Origin: Armillaria gallica
Lineage: Eukaryota; Basidiomycota; Agaricomycetes; Agaricales; Physalacriaceae
Assembly: GCA_037576215.1 (NCBI GenBank)
Contig: JBANDB010000001.1
Coordinates: 1,612,001-1,676,000, forward strand
Length of the DNA stretch: 64,000 nucleotides
Direction of reading: 5' to 3'
The number at the start of each line of letters is the position of its first letter. Positions within the stretch are counted from its first letter, which is position 1. Under the pieces are notes generated by a model. It was not told the DNA's origin. It saw only the letters and a program-made list of their open reading frames with translations, and did no database searches. This document shows, piece after piece, positions 10,603 to 22,040 of this stretch. The position numbers and the translations under genes are program-made.

Positions 10603-12198
10603 TCACCGGTCAATTCCAATATCCAAATCGGACCGATTGAAATTTCCGTATCGGCTACAGCCTTGTCCTTCCAGGGTAGCAATAAAGTGCTGTCCGGGCC
10701 CCTGCATCTGTGCGAGCTGTTGTTTAACGCGCTCCAATCCATCATAGAAGAGACAATAAATTATGACTGAGCGAAGATGTCGGCGACGTGAAGTGATCAT
10801 TGCGGTAAGGAAACCTGGTGAACTCACGGAACCAAATAGCCGTAGATGCTGCAAATTTGGCAGGAATCCGTCAGAAGCAAGAGCATTCTCGATATCCTTA
10901 TCTTCGTCATTGAAGAGCCTCGCCTCTAAGCACACCACGGTGTCCATTAATAAAGGAGAAGCTTGTCTGAGAATGTCATTGCCTCCGTTTGGAGATGCTA
11001 ATCTGGTAAGGGTGCACCGAGAACGGCGGAGGAAATCGCTCGCGATCGGAAGGTACCGCTGGATGCTTTCAGCATCTTCGCCGTGAGCGATTGCAAGGTC
11101 GTTTAAGGAAGGTAGGCACAGATGAGCCAGTATTCGCAGAGATGACACAGAAAGGCACCGGACATTGGGGAGAAAAATGTGAAGAGGGAGGAAGTTACTC
11201 GGGTTGCTGCCATATCCTTCAAGTCGTTCTATCTGGATATGGCACTCTACCAGAGATTGATAAACCCCAAGGTTAGAAAGATTTTCGACACATGCTGCCA
11301 GACGAGTGATATGAAGAGGGAAGATGAAATCGCCGAGACCGTAAGTGTCACATAGAATAACCTTTTGAAGGCGAGGGGCATCAGCGAACGAACTTTGGAT
11401 ATCTTCTGGCAGCTCCGCTCTACGCCTGTCTTGTATATTTGAAGTGTCCAAATTCAAAGATTCCAGACGAGGAATCCTTCCACGTATCCCTTTCAACCGC
11501 TCCAAAAGTTCCAAGGAACTGTCTAGCAGCAAGTTCCTCCACCGATGCGATGCTTCGAGGATCACGGAAAAGACTTCCGCGGCCATATGATGAATATCCT
11601 TATTGTATTTATCATCAAATTTGAACACTATGTCGAGAGGACACTGTTCCGAACGAAGAATCATGGCTTTGAGTGCGACTAGCGTGTGATGAAGGGAAAA
11701 GCGGAACCGAAAGTGAAGCACTATATGCGACCAGAGTTGGGGATAGGATAAAACGACATCCCTCCAAGCACCGCATACATGACTGAGCGTCCACGGACCC
11801 TGGGAAAAGGCTAATGTCTCCCTGACGGTCTGTGTCGTGTTCCTCCACTGAGATCTCTGTATCTCGCGAAACACAGTTCGAAGAACGTCGACAGGAAGAC
11901 GCCGGATGGGTGCTAGCGTTGATGAATACACCACCATGGCCTTGTGAACTGCATCACGATGGCTTTGCACCTCCAATCTGATTTCTTCAATGCGATTGAG
12001 CAAGGCATCGTATACCGAGACCTGCCGTCGGAGATCCCCGACATTGGAGACTATCCAGTCACGGTCGGTATCAAAGAAGGGTCGTGTTGCACGAAGAATA
12101 CCGGGGATGTGATCATCTAGAGTGTCGGGTGGGAATACGGGCTCTGGTACGAACTGCGCCGCTGCGTCCAGGTGGAACATTGCATTTGTTGTGTTCAT
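10603..12198 (-). CDS. F-box-like protein, copy 3 (intact, about 531 aa)
   Basis: Third tandem F-box-like paralogue in a single exon. An upstream in-frame ATG at 12210 would add MSRT. I chose 12198 because MNTTNAMFHLD then aligns with the starts of the other copies. It carries RRLPVDVLRTVFREIQ and WTLSHVCGAWRDVVLS, then leucine-rich sequence ending SDLDIGIDR. The C-terminal 200 residues are closest to copy 2. SCF substrate-receptor function is inferred from the family only. Confidence 0.85.
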   Translation of the reverse strand: MNTTNAMFHLDAAAQFVPEPVFPPDTLDDHIPGILRATRPFFDTDRDWIVSNVGDLRRQVSVYDALLNRIEEIRLEVQSHRDAVHKAMVVYSSTLAPIRRLPVDVLRTVFREIQRSQWRNTTQTVRETLAFSQGPWTLSHVCGAWRDVVLSYPQLWSHIVLHFRFRFSLHHTLVALKAMILRSEQCPLDIVFKFDDKYNKDIHHMAAEVFSVILEASHRWRNLLLDSSLELLERLKGIRGRIPRLESLNLDTSNIQDRRRAELPEDIQSSFADAPRLQKVILCDTYGLGDFIFPLHITRLAACVENLSNLGVYQSLVECHIQIERLEGYGSNPSNFLPLHIFLPNVRCLSVSSLRILAHLCLPSLNDLAIAHGEDAESIQRYLPIASDFLRRSRCTLTRLASPNGGNDILRQASPLLMDTVVCLEARLFNDEDKDIENALASDGFLPNLQHLRLFGSVSSPGFLTAMITSRRRHLRSVIIYCLFYDGLERVKQQLAQMQGPGQHFIATLEGQGCSRYGNFNRSDLDIGIDR

Positions 12199-12349
12199 GG
12201 TTCTGCTCATTGTTGTGCTTTAACATTCTATATGAAAGGTGGAAGAACGCACTTCTTTTCAATATCATTCGACGGTTGTCGTCGGGGTTGGATCAGCTGG
12301 AGTTTGAGATTAATCAGCAGGACCGTGATGGGCGGAGTTTGTTTCCGGT

Positions 12350-13150
12350 GTACTTCGTTTAACTATGTACATACCGTCATCTCGGCTTCCCTCGCTTTTT
12401 AACCCAACGCTTCTCAACTCCACTGGGGTGACCTCTGGCACCTAAACTACACTGTCTTATTACTAGCTGGCGAGGAACACATGGATTGGAAAATTGCTGC
12501 TAAAATTCTCTAAATTGTCTCCGAAGTGTATAAACGCGTGAGGCCCGCTTACAAAATGCAAGCGAAGTTGCCCACGACGTTATGTTTCGAGATTCGAGAA
12601 TTGTACGGATAGTTGGACGAGTCCTGTATGGATAGTCGTAACGAGTACTATTCACCGAGAAAAAGATAGAGCGAGTGTCGACAGAGACATAGTAAAAGAA
12701 AAGGCGAATTGGCGTCGTTAGATCGCGGTGTCGCTAGAAACAAAAAAAGAGACTAGGACAGGCTTCTTGCGACTCCCTGCCTGCCTTCGACCCTCTGCAT
12801 AGCGTAGCCAACGAAAAAAAAACTCGTGGTTGTGTCGGGACTGTACAGTTGAGTCAGAAAACGCCGTGCTCACACACAATGTCCTTCAAGAGGTCTACAG
12901 TTATCCCGTATCCAGCCCCAAATGATGAAGAACTGTTTAGTCTTGCTGAATAGTTACGATCCTTTGAGTTTTTGCCTGATTTCCTGGCTGCCGAGTGCTT
13001 CTCCCTACGGGTGCGTGGATGTTTGGCTCAGTAGTCGGGGGCTAGGTCTGGGCGTCGTACAAACGAGGGCTGTAATGTAGGTATTTAATACCTACTCCCT
13101 TGTTGTGTACGTAATGTTTGGGACCGGCGTTCACTGTGTGGACACTGCCA
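12350..13150. other. Gene-poor stretch
   Basis: No open frame with recognisable content on either strand. A-rich patches (around 12720-12750 and 12810) and scattered short ORFs only. It separates the third F-box gene from the chimeric PGAM fragment. Confidence 0.6.
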
Positions 13151-13275
13151 GATCAAGGACGATTCTTCTGTGGAACCAAAAACTGCCTCCTTTCGACTCG
13201 AGCCGGCAGTCTGTTTTTCCGGAGACCATGTCCGAGACGTGTCAAAACAGGGGTATACTAACGAAGGGTATAAAA
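13150..13275 (+). repeat. Dispersed repeat, copy 1
   Basis: About 120 bp containing GTGGAACCAAAAA, CCTCCTTTCGACTCGAGCC and a shared tail near GAAGGGTATA recur in the same direction at 16700-16830. Both copies abut a truncated gene (PGAM here, an F-box fragment there), so this may be a remnant of a mobile element or a recombination site. Confidence 0.55.
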
Positions 13276-13289
13276 TAGGTGCGCTCTGC

Positions 13290-14339
13290 AGCCGGGATCC
13301 CCAGCGAGCACCTCGCATCAACAAAGATAGGCGTGATCTATTCCTCTCCTTTACTTCGGGATCACCATACAGGAAAACCCGTTCAGGACAGCCAGCCGAA
13401 ACCCCCGCCCCTCATTCTCAATCCCAATCTCCACGAACAGCACTTTGGTATCGCCGAAGGGTACCCTTGGTGTTATACATACCCAGATAGCATGTCCCGT
13501 GATGAATGCTACAAAAACAATATTTTCCCTGTGTTTTTCGACCGTTCGAGCAGATCTTCAGGTGGGGAGAGTGTCGATGACTTGGAAGAACAGGCGCACA
13601 GGGCATCGCGGCCTTCCACAATCAACTTATCCCAAGCTTCCAAGCCGAGGTTCCTGAAATAGCCCACTCTCAGTGGCGCCGCCTTGTTGAGCTCGAGAGG
13701 ACGATAATGAGACCAGTGGCTCGTTTCATACTCCAGAGCCAGACCCATGTCAATCGACTCTACACAGGCGACCACACGCCGTTTCCTCTGCCGACAGAAC
13801 TGCGTACCGATTCTGAGTGGGATGGGCTGTTCTTTTCGATCTTGGCTAGGGGTGATATCGAGTTGCACGAAGACGTCGATGTTGATACTGAAGTGGAGAT
13901 ATTTGTTTGGGCCTATATGCATTACATGGTGTACTACTCTTGCCGTGAGTGATGGTTTTTGTCTTGTCTTGTCTGACTCTCCGTTGTAGTGCCATGGTAC
14001 AAATTTCAGAAAGATCTGCGTTATCGTAAGGTCGCCTGTATTACCTTGACTCCTTTATTCTTATGTTCTGCTCACCAGCGGGACGTTCGCTGTCACTCGA
14101 CGCTCACAGAGCGAAGGCTCTCATTTTCCCATCACAATACATTCGCGGCATGGGTAACTTTACAAACACCCAAACTTCTAATGACCCCGGTGTTCTGAAC
14201 TCCGTGATGCCCTCCTCTTTACTTCGTGTATGTCGCGAATCAACTTATGCTTACACTTTATTCTGAGTTTCCTTCAACTTTCAGTGAAGAAACCGACGAA
14301 TAGCATCGGATGCGGATCTGGAAACTTGACGGGGGTCGG
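13290..14339 (+). pseudogene. Chimera: PGAM fragment joined to an orphan-family gene
   Basis: Up to about 13612 the sequence is PGAM exon 4 (from ASTKIGVIYSSPLLRDHHTG to GGESVDDLEEQAHRAS). It then switches to the orphan family defined by the intact gene at 24611, starting in the middle of that gene's first exon (FHNQLIPSFQAEVPEI in the family frame). The two halves are out of frame, so the PGAM frame runs only about 15 codons past the join. The orphan part keeps its GT-AG introns, and its third exon ends at 14339. A one-base difference in exon 2 relative to the copies at 24.6 and 34 kb also shifts frame. Not expected to be functional. Confidence 0.7.
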
Positions 14340-14399
14340 TCTCATTCATATTATTTATCCCGGAACTCAAAAGTGTGGTCACCCCCACTGGCAACTGTA

Positions 14400-14960
14400 T
14401 AACGAAACGATGATACGTTAATGACAAACACACATCTGCTCAAGATCCAAAGCACAACCAGACATGATTATCTAGACGCCAGATTTTGCAAAGACAACGC
14501 TATATGGTCCCACGTTCCCTGCCAAGAAGAAATTTGCTTCGTATAGTACATGGAAGCATCTTGACGGCACGTCCTCCACGTACTAAGTCTTATCGTTCTT
14601 GTACTGGCAACTGAAGGATGTCGTGAACGATGGCGCATTGAACGTGAATGGGCGGACGCGGTCGTCAAGAAACCGTTCAGGCTCCATTCTGTGACCGTCT
14701 ATTTCTTCCTGTCGCCAGGACTTGTTGGTCCGGTATTCTACAGGAGAACCCAAAGATAGTTACTCTGATCACCATCAAAAACCTCTTCTCATTCTCGCAT
14801 GTTAGACGCGGTTGGACGACGAGCGCCTAGTTGTGCTCCGCACAGTCAGCAGCAGCCAAGAGGGATTACGGGCAACTGTTGGTGAACAAATTGCAAGATG
14901 GAAACAGAATGCGGAGATTATCCAGATCCATGTAACGGGATTGGCAAGTAGGACCTTTAA
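14400..14960 (-). repeat. Duplicated segment with a short kinase-like remnant
   Basis: The segment from about 13615 to 14830 recurs at about 17845-18960. In its distal part the minus strand contains a 55-base match to the ATP-lysine region of the SRPK-like kinase at 26.9 kb (readable as AVKML). No longer kinase frame survives, so this is a fragment only. Confidence 0.5.
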
Positions 14961-15069
14961 AAAGCGAAGAGGGCCTACTTGGGGCTACAGCCTTTAGGTC
15001 TGTCCTTTCTGCGTTGGGGCGGGTGCCTTTGGGGGCCCGAGGCTCGACAGATAGTGGTTTTATCGTTCT

Positions 15070-15255
15070 TTGAGGTTACAGTTTTCGGAGACATTGTGTG
15101 TTGGCATTGCGCAAGAAATTCAGTGTTTGGTAGTATTAGTTTTCGAAGTTACAGTTTTCGGAAGGAGTAACCTTTACCGACCGAGCTACACATACTTAGT
15201 ATTTGGCGGTATTATTTCCTAATTATTTCCCGAAGTTACAGTTTTCGGGCACCCT
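15070..15255 (+). repeat. Degenerate minisatellite at the edge of a truncated F-box gene
   Basis: The word GTTACAGTTTTCGG occurs three times (starting near 15075, 15148 and 15235), partly preceded by TTTGGTAGTATTAG or TTTGGCGGTATTAT. Spacing is about 73 and 87 bp. The array ends where the F-box homology starts, at about 15283. Confidence 0.6.
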
Positions 15256-15281
15256 CGGCCATACTCAAAAAAGGAAGGCTG

Positions 15282-16205
15282 TTACCGGTAGACCTTCGAG
15301 TTAATATCAAGAGGGAAAATGAAACGGCCGAGACCGTAAGTGTTACGTAAAACAATCTTTTGTAGGCGAGGGGCATCAGCGAACATACTTCGGATATCTT
15401 CTGGCAGCTCCGCTCGCCTTTCTGCTATATGTGAAAAGTTCAAAGTCAAAGATTCCAGACGAGCAATCCTTCCGCGTACCCCCTTCAACCGCTCCAAAAG
15501 TTCCATGGAACTGTCTAGCAGCAAGTTCCTCCACCGATGTGATACTTCGAGGATCACGGAAAAGACTTCCTCGGCCATACCATTATGGTATGCGTCATCA
15601 AGATTGAACACTATGTCGAGAGGACTCTGTTCAGAACGAAGAATCATGACTTCGAGTGCGCTTAGCGTGTGACGAAGGCGCAAATTGATGGCAGCCGCAC
15701 TGAAGGGGAACCCAACGCGAAGCACTATATGCGACCAGAGTTGGGGATAAGATAAAATGATATCCCTCCAAGCACAGCATACATGACTGAGCGTCCACGG
15801 ACCCTGGGAAAAGGCTAATGTCTCACTGGCAGTGATCTGTGTAGTGTTCCTCCACTGAGACCTCTGTATCTCGCGAAACACAGCGCGAAGAATATCGACA
15901 GGAAGACGTCGGACGGGTGCTAGCGTTGATGAATACACCACCATGGCCTTGTGGACTGCATCGCGACGGCTTTGCACCACTGATCTGATTTCATCGATGC
16001 GGTTGAGCAAGGTATCGTATACAGAGACCTGCCGTCGGAGATCCTCGACATTGGAGATTATCAAGTCACGGTCGGTGTCAAGGAAAGGTCGTGTTGCGCG
16101 AAGAATACCAGGGATGTGAACATCTAGAGCATCGGGTGGGAACACGGGCTCTGGTACGGACTGCGCCGCTGCATCCAGGTGGAACATTGCATTTGTTACG
16201 TTCAC
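15282..16205 (-). pseudogene. F-box-like gene, 3'-truncated, start codon lost
   Basis: The first 300 or so residues match the intact F-box paralogues, including RRLPVDILRAVFREIQ and WTLSHVCCAWRDIILS. The position of the usual ATG reads GTG (16203-16205), and the next in-frame ATG is seven codons in. Homology stops after GLGRFIFPLDI and the frame closes at 15282, losing the last 230 residues. The break lies next to the minisatellite at 15.07-15.26 kb. Both defects suggest a dead copy, although a protein from the internal ATG is possible. Confidence 0.7.
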
Positions 16206-16699
16206 GGCGCTTCTAATTCTTGTGCATTAGCATTCTAGATGAAAGGCGGAAGAACGTACTTCTCTTCAATATTTGACTGTTGTCGTCGGGGTAGGATGTC
16301 CCGGAGTTTGAATTAGCAGGGCCGTGATGGTCGGAGTTTGTTTCCGGTATACTTCGACTACATAGTTGTCGTCGACCCCCGCCGGACTAGGTGTGTCCTA
16401 CGAAAATAATGCCAGTTCTTCATTGACAATCCCAAGCCATCGTTATCACACACAACCATTCACCCAACCACGTTGGTATTCGCTGGCTTTTCCTTCACTA
16501 AAAAGTGTATTACCTTCCTTTCATGCCCATTGCAAGTTGTTCTGCGATACTACCCAACTTTTTCACGTTGCTATTGATGGACGGAAGCTATCGGGTACAG
16601 CGCAGCTCTCGTCGTTCCGCATGTGTCCTGCCCCAACGCCGCACTCGTCACCCACGACTGCCGCCCGACGTCTGCCCATACTGTAGCCTCTTTTGAACT

Positions 16700-16830
16700 G
16701 ATCGAAGACGGTTCTTCCGTGGAACCAAAAAAAAAGCCTCCTTTCGACTCGAGCCAGTACTCTAACATTTTTCCAATTGAGTAAAGGCGTATCAAAAAAG
16801 GGGCATACCAATGAAGGATATAGAAGCATT
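16700..16830 (+). repeat. Dispersed repeat, copy 2
   Basis: Second copy of the element at 13150-13275, sharing GTGGAACCAAAAA and the CCTCCTTTCGACTCGAGCC core. It abuts the F-box fragment that begins at 16826. Confidence 0.55.
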
Positions 16831-17021
16831 GTATACCGAGACCTGCTGTTAGAGGCCTTCAATATTCGAAATTATCCGGTCATGGTGGGTATCGAGGAAA
16901 GGTCGTGTTGCACGAACTGAATATCGGAGACGTCAGAATTCAGAGCATCGGATGGGAATACGGGTTCTGGGACGGAACGTGCCACTGCATCCGAGTGGAA
17001 CATTGCTTCTGTCACATTCAT
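16826..17021 (-). pseudogene. F-box gene fragment (N-terminus only)
   Basis: About 195 bp match the first 65 codons of the F-box genes. The ATG is at 17019-17021, but an indel and stops break the frame and the match ends at 16826, at the dispersed repeat. Confidence 0.65.
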
Positions 17022-17660
17022 GGTGCCTTTAATTCTTTCGCTTTAGTATTATCTGCCGGATAGCAAGATGGAATGTACTTCTCGTCGATATTGGACTGTC
17101 CGCCAGGTCGTCGGACCACGGTGAAGCAATGACTACGACTATCACTGCTCGACTTTTGTCGGAATTTAATCAAATTACCTTTTAGCCTTGAATCTTGAAA
17201 AAGTGCGTACAGTATTCCATCTTAAGGAAGGTTAGCTTATCGAGAAAAACTATAGCTTTGCAGATTATACCAGCCCTACATCTTACTTTATGATTCTTCA
17301 GTACGAGTGCTTTACAAGTTGACGAGACCGCGGCAACATTAGAGATGTGGTTCTAGGCTCGTGCTATAGTGCAGCGGTCTTCCTCTCTTGGACTGTCCGG
17401 CTAGGATTACTCTACTCAATCCTTGCCATAGCTTCGTGATACGTCGTGTAAAAGGACTTCTGTCGTTATAAATGCCGGAAGCGATTCTCTCGCTCCAATT
17501 TTTCGACTCTCAGTGAGACATTGTAGTCACAGCAATCTCGGGATCTTACATAAGGGATCGCGCTCCGTCCATTTCATTCGCGCGCGCAGCCACACTAGCA
17601 CTGCAACGGTCTCAGGTCGTGCCCATCTTTGAAGCTCTGATCCTCTCTCTCTCTGCTCCC

Positions 17661-18559
17661 ATGTCCGAGGTTAAGATATACTTGAAGCCACGACCATCTC
17701 TTCCGCCTACGGGCACGCGAACTATCTACCATTTCAATGGCACCCCGACTTCAAGTACGGTCCTTTTTTCGCTGGTTACGGGACGATACCCTCTGACGCC
17801 ACAGAGGAGTACACTATCCACTCTCCCGACCTATCTGCTGCGATCGCGGCCTTCCACAACGACCTTATCCCCAGCTTCCAAACCGAGGTTCCTGAAATAA
17901 CCCGCTCTCAGTGGCGCCGCCTTGTTGAGCTCGAGAGGACGATAATGAGACCAGTGGCTCGTTTCATACTCCTGAGCCAGACCCATGTCAATCGACTGTA
18001 CACAGGCGACCACACACCGTTTCCTCTGCCGACAGAACTGCGTACCGATTCTGAGTGGGATGGGCTGTTCTTTTCGATCTTGGGTAGAGGTGATGTCGAG
18101 TTGCGCGAAGACGTCGATGTCGATACCGAAGTGGAGATATTTGTTTGGGCTTATATGCATTACATGGTGTACTACTCTTGCCGTGAGTGATGGTCTTTGT
18201 CTTGTCTTGTCTGACTCTCCGTTGTAGTGCCATGGTACAAATTTCAGAAGGATCTGCGTTATCGTGGGGTCGCTTGTATCACCTTGACTCCTTTATTCTT
18301 ATGTTCTGTTCACCAGCTGGACAGTCGCTGTCACTCGACGCTCACAGAGCGAAGGCTCTCATTTTCCCATCAAAATACATTCGCGGCAAGACAAACACCC
18401 AACCTTCCAATGACCCCGGTGTTCTGAACTCCGTGATGCCCTCCTCTTTACTTCGTGTACGTCGCGAATCAACTTATGTTTATTCTCTATTCTGAGTTTT
18501 CCTTCAACTTTCAGCGAAGAAACCGACGAATAGCATCGGATACGGATCTGGAAACTTGA
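17661..18559 (+). pseudogene. Orphan-family gene, frameshifted copy
   Basis: Paralogue of the intact gene at 24611. It starts ATG with MSEVKIYLKPRP. A one-base loss within the first 60 bp shifts the frame; the family frame resumes as YLPFQWHPDF and runs to FVWAYMHYMVYYSC. Introns 1 and 2 are at the same places as in the intact copy, and the third exon ends at 18559. An exon-2 indel is shared with the chimera at 13.6 kb, so those two copies descend from one already broken gene or use a different splice there. Confidence 0.65.
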
Positions 18560-18639
18560 CGGGGGTCGGTCTCTTTATCCCGGAACTCAGGAGTGTACTG
18601 GCAAGCTCCGACGAATCTGTATAACGAAACGATGATACG

Positions 18640-18955
18640 TTAATGACAGACACACATCTGCCCAAGATCCAAAGCACAACCATACATGACCATCCAGGTT
18701 TTGCAAAAGAAAACGCTATATTGGTCTGATGACAGTACCAAGAAGAAATTTACTTCGTAGAGTACATGTAAAGTATCTTGACGGCACGTCCTCCGCGTTC
18801 TCGTACTCGTACCGGCAACTGAAATATGTCGTGAACGAGAACGTATCATCGAACCGTTCAGGCTCAATTCTGTGACCGTCCATTTCTTCATGTCGCCAGG
18901 ATTTGTTGGACCGGTATTGTATTCTACAGGAGAACCCGAAGATGGTTACCATAAT
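18640..18955 (-). repeat. Second copy of the duplicated segment with kinase-like remnant
   Basis: Counterpart of 14400-14830. The minus strand shows the same short match to the kinase lysine region (AVKIL-like, followed by a stop) and preserves TAC (Tyr) where the kinase at 26.88 kb has the stop TAA. Confidence 0.5.
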
Positions 18956-19465
18956 GCAAGAAACCAGTCGTCGGCGGCCTAGTCTGCCGTTTCAAAGGGG
19001 AAGATCAATGATGTGAGTACCCTCGAATATGGTCACGGTAAGCCTGAGAGCTCATTTACGGTACACGAGCACGTGCGAACATAAGGGCAGGCTTTGTGGT
19101 GAGTTTACGCCAAGTTGCAGCTCGACGATCCACTTCAACTTCATCGATCCTCGAATTTCAATGACCAACAGCGACTCTCACTGTCGAACTCGAAACGTGA
19201 AAGCCTTTACCAGGCCTCGGAGCCACGCCCGAATACAAGAAACGCGAAGCTCTGTAATTGTTTGCGACTCGGAAATGGATTAACGGCTGCGAACCTCGTA
19301 CTAGTAGAATCTTGTGATATGTACAGAAGTCTCACTCTGACTCGAAGTCTTCCACGGGCGATCTGTCTTGGTACGATGAGTGAGACACAGTCGCTGTTTC
19401 AAACCAATCACGAACACTCACTCTCGCTCCTCATCTCCTAGTCGCCAAACCGCGAACACTCCTCC

Positions 19466-19860
19466 ATGTCCGATCCCGAACACCCAATTTCTCTCGAATT
19501 CCTGAAATGGAAGGTAAGTACAACCTAGCAGTGCAGCTTAACTACTGACGCTACGTTCCAGGACCGCCTGTACAAGGACTTGCCCCTGAACCCGAATGGG
19601 ATGCATCGGTAAGTAGTATTCCAGTATTTCTTGCGCGGCGTATTGACTTTAGTATTCTAGGTGGACGAAGCCACACGACAAGCCCGTGAGGAGGAATATA
19701 CATAGCCGAGGTGAACGCTGCAATGAAGGATGTCCTCGAGGAGTATACCAAATGGCGGGCAGATAATGACGAAGCGCTTGGTGAGTCACAATGGTTTTGG
19801 GGTGAGGCAGGCTCTGATTCGATGGGTTGTTTAGCGAGATAGTTTTCCAGCGGCGAGCAG
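19466..19860 (+). pseudogene. Small acidic-protein gene, broken left-arm copy
   Basis: Homologue of the 88-residue gene at 35081-35447. It starts MSDPEHPISLEFLKWK, then a clean GTAAGT...CAG intron, then DRLYKDLPL. The next exon reads VDEATRQAREEEY in the family frame and later VNAAMKDVLEEYTKW. Exon 2 is one base short of phase and two extra bases interrupt exon 3, so no continuous frame was found. Confidence 0.6.
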
Positions 19861-20243
19861 AATGAAGGGCCGGACTGTTGACGGACGTCTCAGAGGCGGT
19901 TTCTTACTTATCCAGATTCCATGCTATCGTTACTTACAATGGCAAATGTTGGTCAGGTCGAGTTTATATAACAGATGTGAAAATCACTGCTTGAAGGAAC
20001 CACGAATGAATATTCAGTCTTATCAAGTTCCCCGTGCATGGACACAAGATCTGTGGCCAAATCGAGGTTCATATATCATAAACGGAACGATGGCGTCTTG
20101 GAAAGGGCAGATGAAGTCACGATTCCGATTCACCGACTTAATCCCAAAAGTCAAGCCGTAAATGCAGAGAAATTCATAGCAAGCAAGCAAGCAGAATGAG
20201 TTTTTTTTTAATACATCGACTTCCCCCCCTAGCTGTGTTAAAA

Positions 20244-20883
20244 CTAATCCAACTTTGCCGCGTCGTCAAAGTTTTCGACCAAATCCGGGACGTCGTCGTC
20301 ATCGTCCTCTTCTGCTGGTTGGCCTGGACGTTGTTGTTGGATGGCTTGGTATGATTCTGCGAGTTTTCGGAGGGAGGCCAGGGAGTCTGGATGGATAGAT
20401 GAGCGAATGGATGGATGGGGGGATTAGGATGGGTATTTACCTGGACCGAGCTGGTTGAGTATCCCGGGTACGAGCTCTGTGAGCTCCTTTACGTGGCCTG
20501 CGCCGTAGATGGCGAACGTGTTGGCCGAGACGGCAGCGTGTACTAAGCAAGGGGAGCTAAGTTCGAGAACCAGCACGACGAAACGAAGCAAACGCACCTT
20601 TCGGGGCCGTGAAATGCAAAACATTGCCATCCTCCCTAAACATATTGACCTCCTCCACACCCGAAATAGGCTGCACATTCAGCTTCTTGAGCGCCCCCTG
20701 CAGCTTCTTGTCGTCCTGGGCTGCCGCGGGTTTGCCCTTCCGGACGACTTTACGGCGCACGGTGCCCTTTCCACCTAATTCCAGTCAAAAATTTTACCCT
20801 TTTCTCTATCACCCAAGTCAGCACGCACCTATCCTATTCGCTGCAGCGGCAGCCTGGAGCTTTGCCAATTTTGCTGGATCCAT
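20244..20883 (-). CDS. EGD1: Nascent polypeptide-associated complex subunit beta
   Basis: Beta subunit of the nascent polypeptide-associated complex, which binds ribosomes and shields emerging chains in the cytosol. Four exons: 20829-20883, 20598-20774, 20441-20542, 20244-20386, all in phase, giving 158 residues. The N-terminus [10 protein letters not shown] is followed by the basic ribosome-binding motif RRKVVRKGK. The NAC domain then runs from about residue 40 to 105 ([18 protein letters not shown], then [18 protein letters not shown]). The acidic tail ends [17 protein letters not shown]. Length and architecture match fungal EGD1/BTF3. It is a single conserved gene in the left arm, with no disrupted copy seen. 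Confidence 0.95.
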
Positions 20884-22040
20884 CGGTCGGTGGGGGCGGT
20901 ACGAAAAAGATTGGGAGGAAGGGGACGAAATAAGGTTTGGGTGTAAATATGTGCATACAATGATAATACTCTTTTCTCGGTCACCGTTCCTTAGTCTCTT
21001 TTTTCCCTTGCTTGTGTTGGTGGGCGTCGTGATTACGGCGATCTCGCCATTGGTTCGTAGCCATGCGCAGCTGTGTTGTTTCCTTTGTGTGTTCTATGTT
21101 CCGTGCTTTCGCCAAGTCGGCCTCAATGGTGTCGCCCCTCTGTGTTCTCGTTTTCTCTGTGTGTTCCGTTCCATGAGCCGTGTTCCGGCTTGTCTGAGCT
21201 GTTCCCTACGCCAACTGTCGTCCCCGGGTTAAAGCTGGTTTGTACTGATTCATGGGGCCCATGGACCTCCTCTTTGGGGACCTCCTACTGACGGACGCGT
21301 CTTTCATTTCATCGAACATGACATAAGCCCGTCTCTGTCTTTGTATTCGTTTCGCTCCCACTTCCGCACACCGCACTCTAGACATGCGACGTTCCCCGAG
21401 CCCTCCGCTTGTATGTCAATGTAGCCATCCCAGCGCTATCACATGTCTGCTCATATCTTCCCATGTGCGCGTTGTAGAAGTCCTACGGCGGTCGGAGCGA
21501 TACCGCCCATACATTCCCTCGCAATAGGCACTTGTACCGCTTCTGTCGACTAGTAGTAGTGGATGTGCAACATAATTCACTCGTCTGTGCTACCGTTTCC
21601 GGTCTCGCCTGCCTACGACAGAAATTTTTGATGAGCATGTGTCGTATATGTTCACAAAGGGCTTGGTATTATTGGCGACCGGTTGGCTTGCCTTCCCTGC
21701 GGCCTTGCCTTTCTTTGCACTGTTTGTTCATCAGGCTTCAGAATCTTCCGTAGCGTTTCGGTGTATATACCGCCGCTCAGCGCTCAGTCTTTGTACTGCT
21801 GCGTCCGAAGGAGACATGTGAACACGTTGAGTATTGTGTTCGACGCACTATATCGTGTAGGACAGAATACATTGCCAGTTCTTTATCAAAAAATTTCCCA
21901 CTTGTTTCTACAACACTTTAAACCCGTGAGACGTCCTTGGATGAACTGAAGGGTATCACAACGGTATGAAGTCTGTGACACGTTTTGTGTCGGCACCGTC
22001 CCGGCGTTCCTTTTTGGGACCTTCCCTATCTATCTATCTG
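20884..22040. other. Intergenic region between EGD1 and the GNAT gene
   Basis: About 1.15 kb with pyrimidine-rich stretches on the + strand and several short open frames, none with recognisable features. It presumably holds the divergent promoters of the two flanking genes. Confidence 0.5.

Noticed and set aside
14470..14830. A second kinase gene on the minus strand
   Set aside because: Similarity to the kinase covers only about 55 bases around the lysine motif and the frame does not continue.
20609..21232. 207-codon + strand open frame
   Set aside because: It overlaps EGD1 on the other strand and continues into pyrimidine-rich intergenic DNA; no domain. Treated as a shadow.
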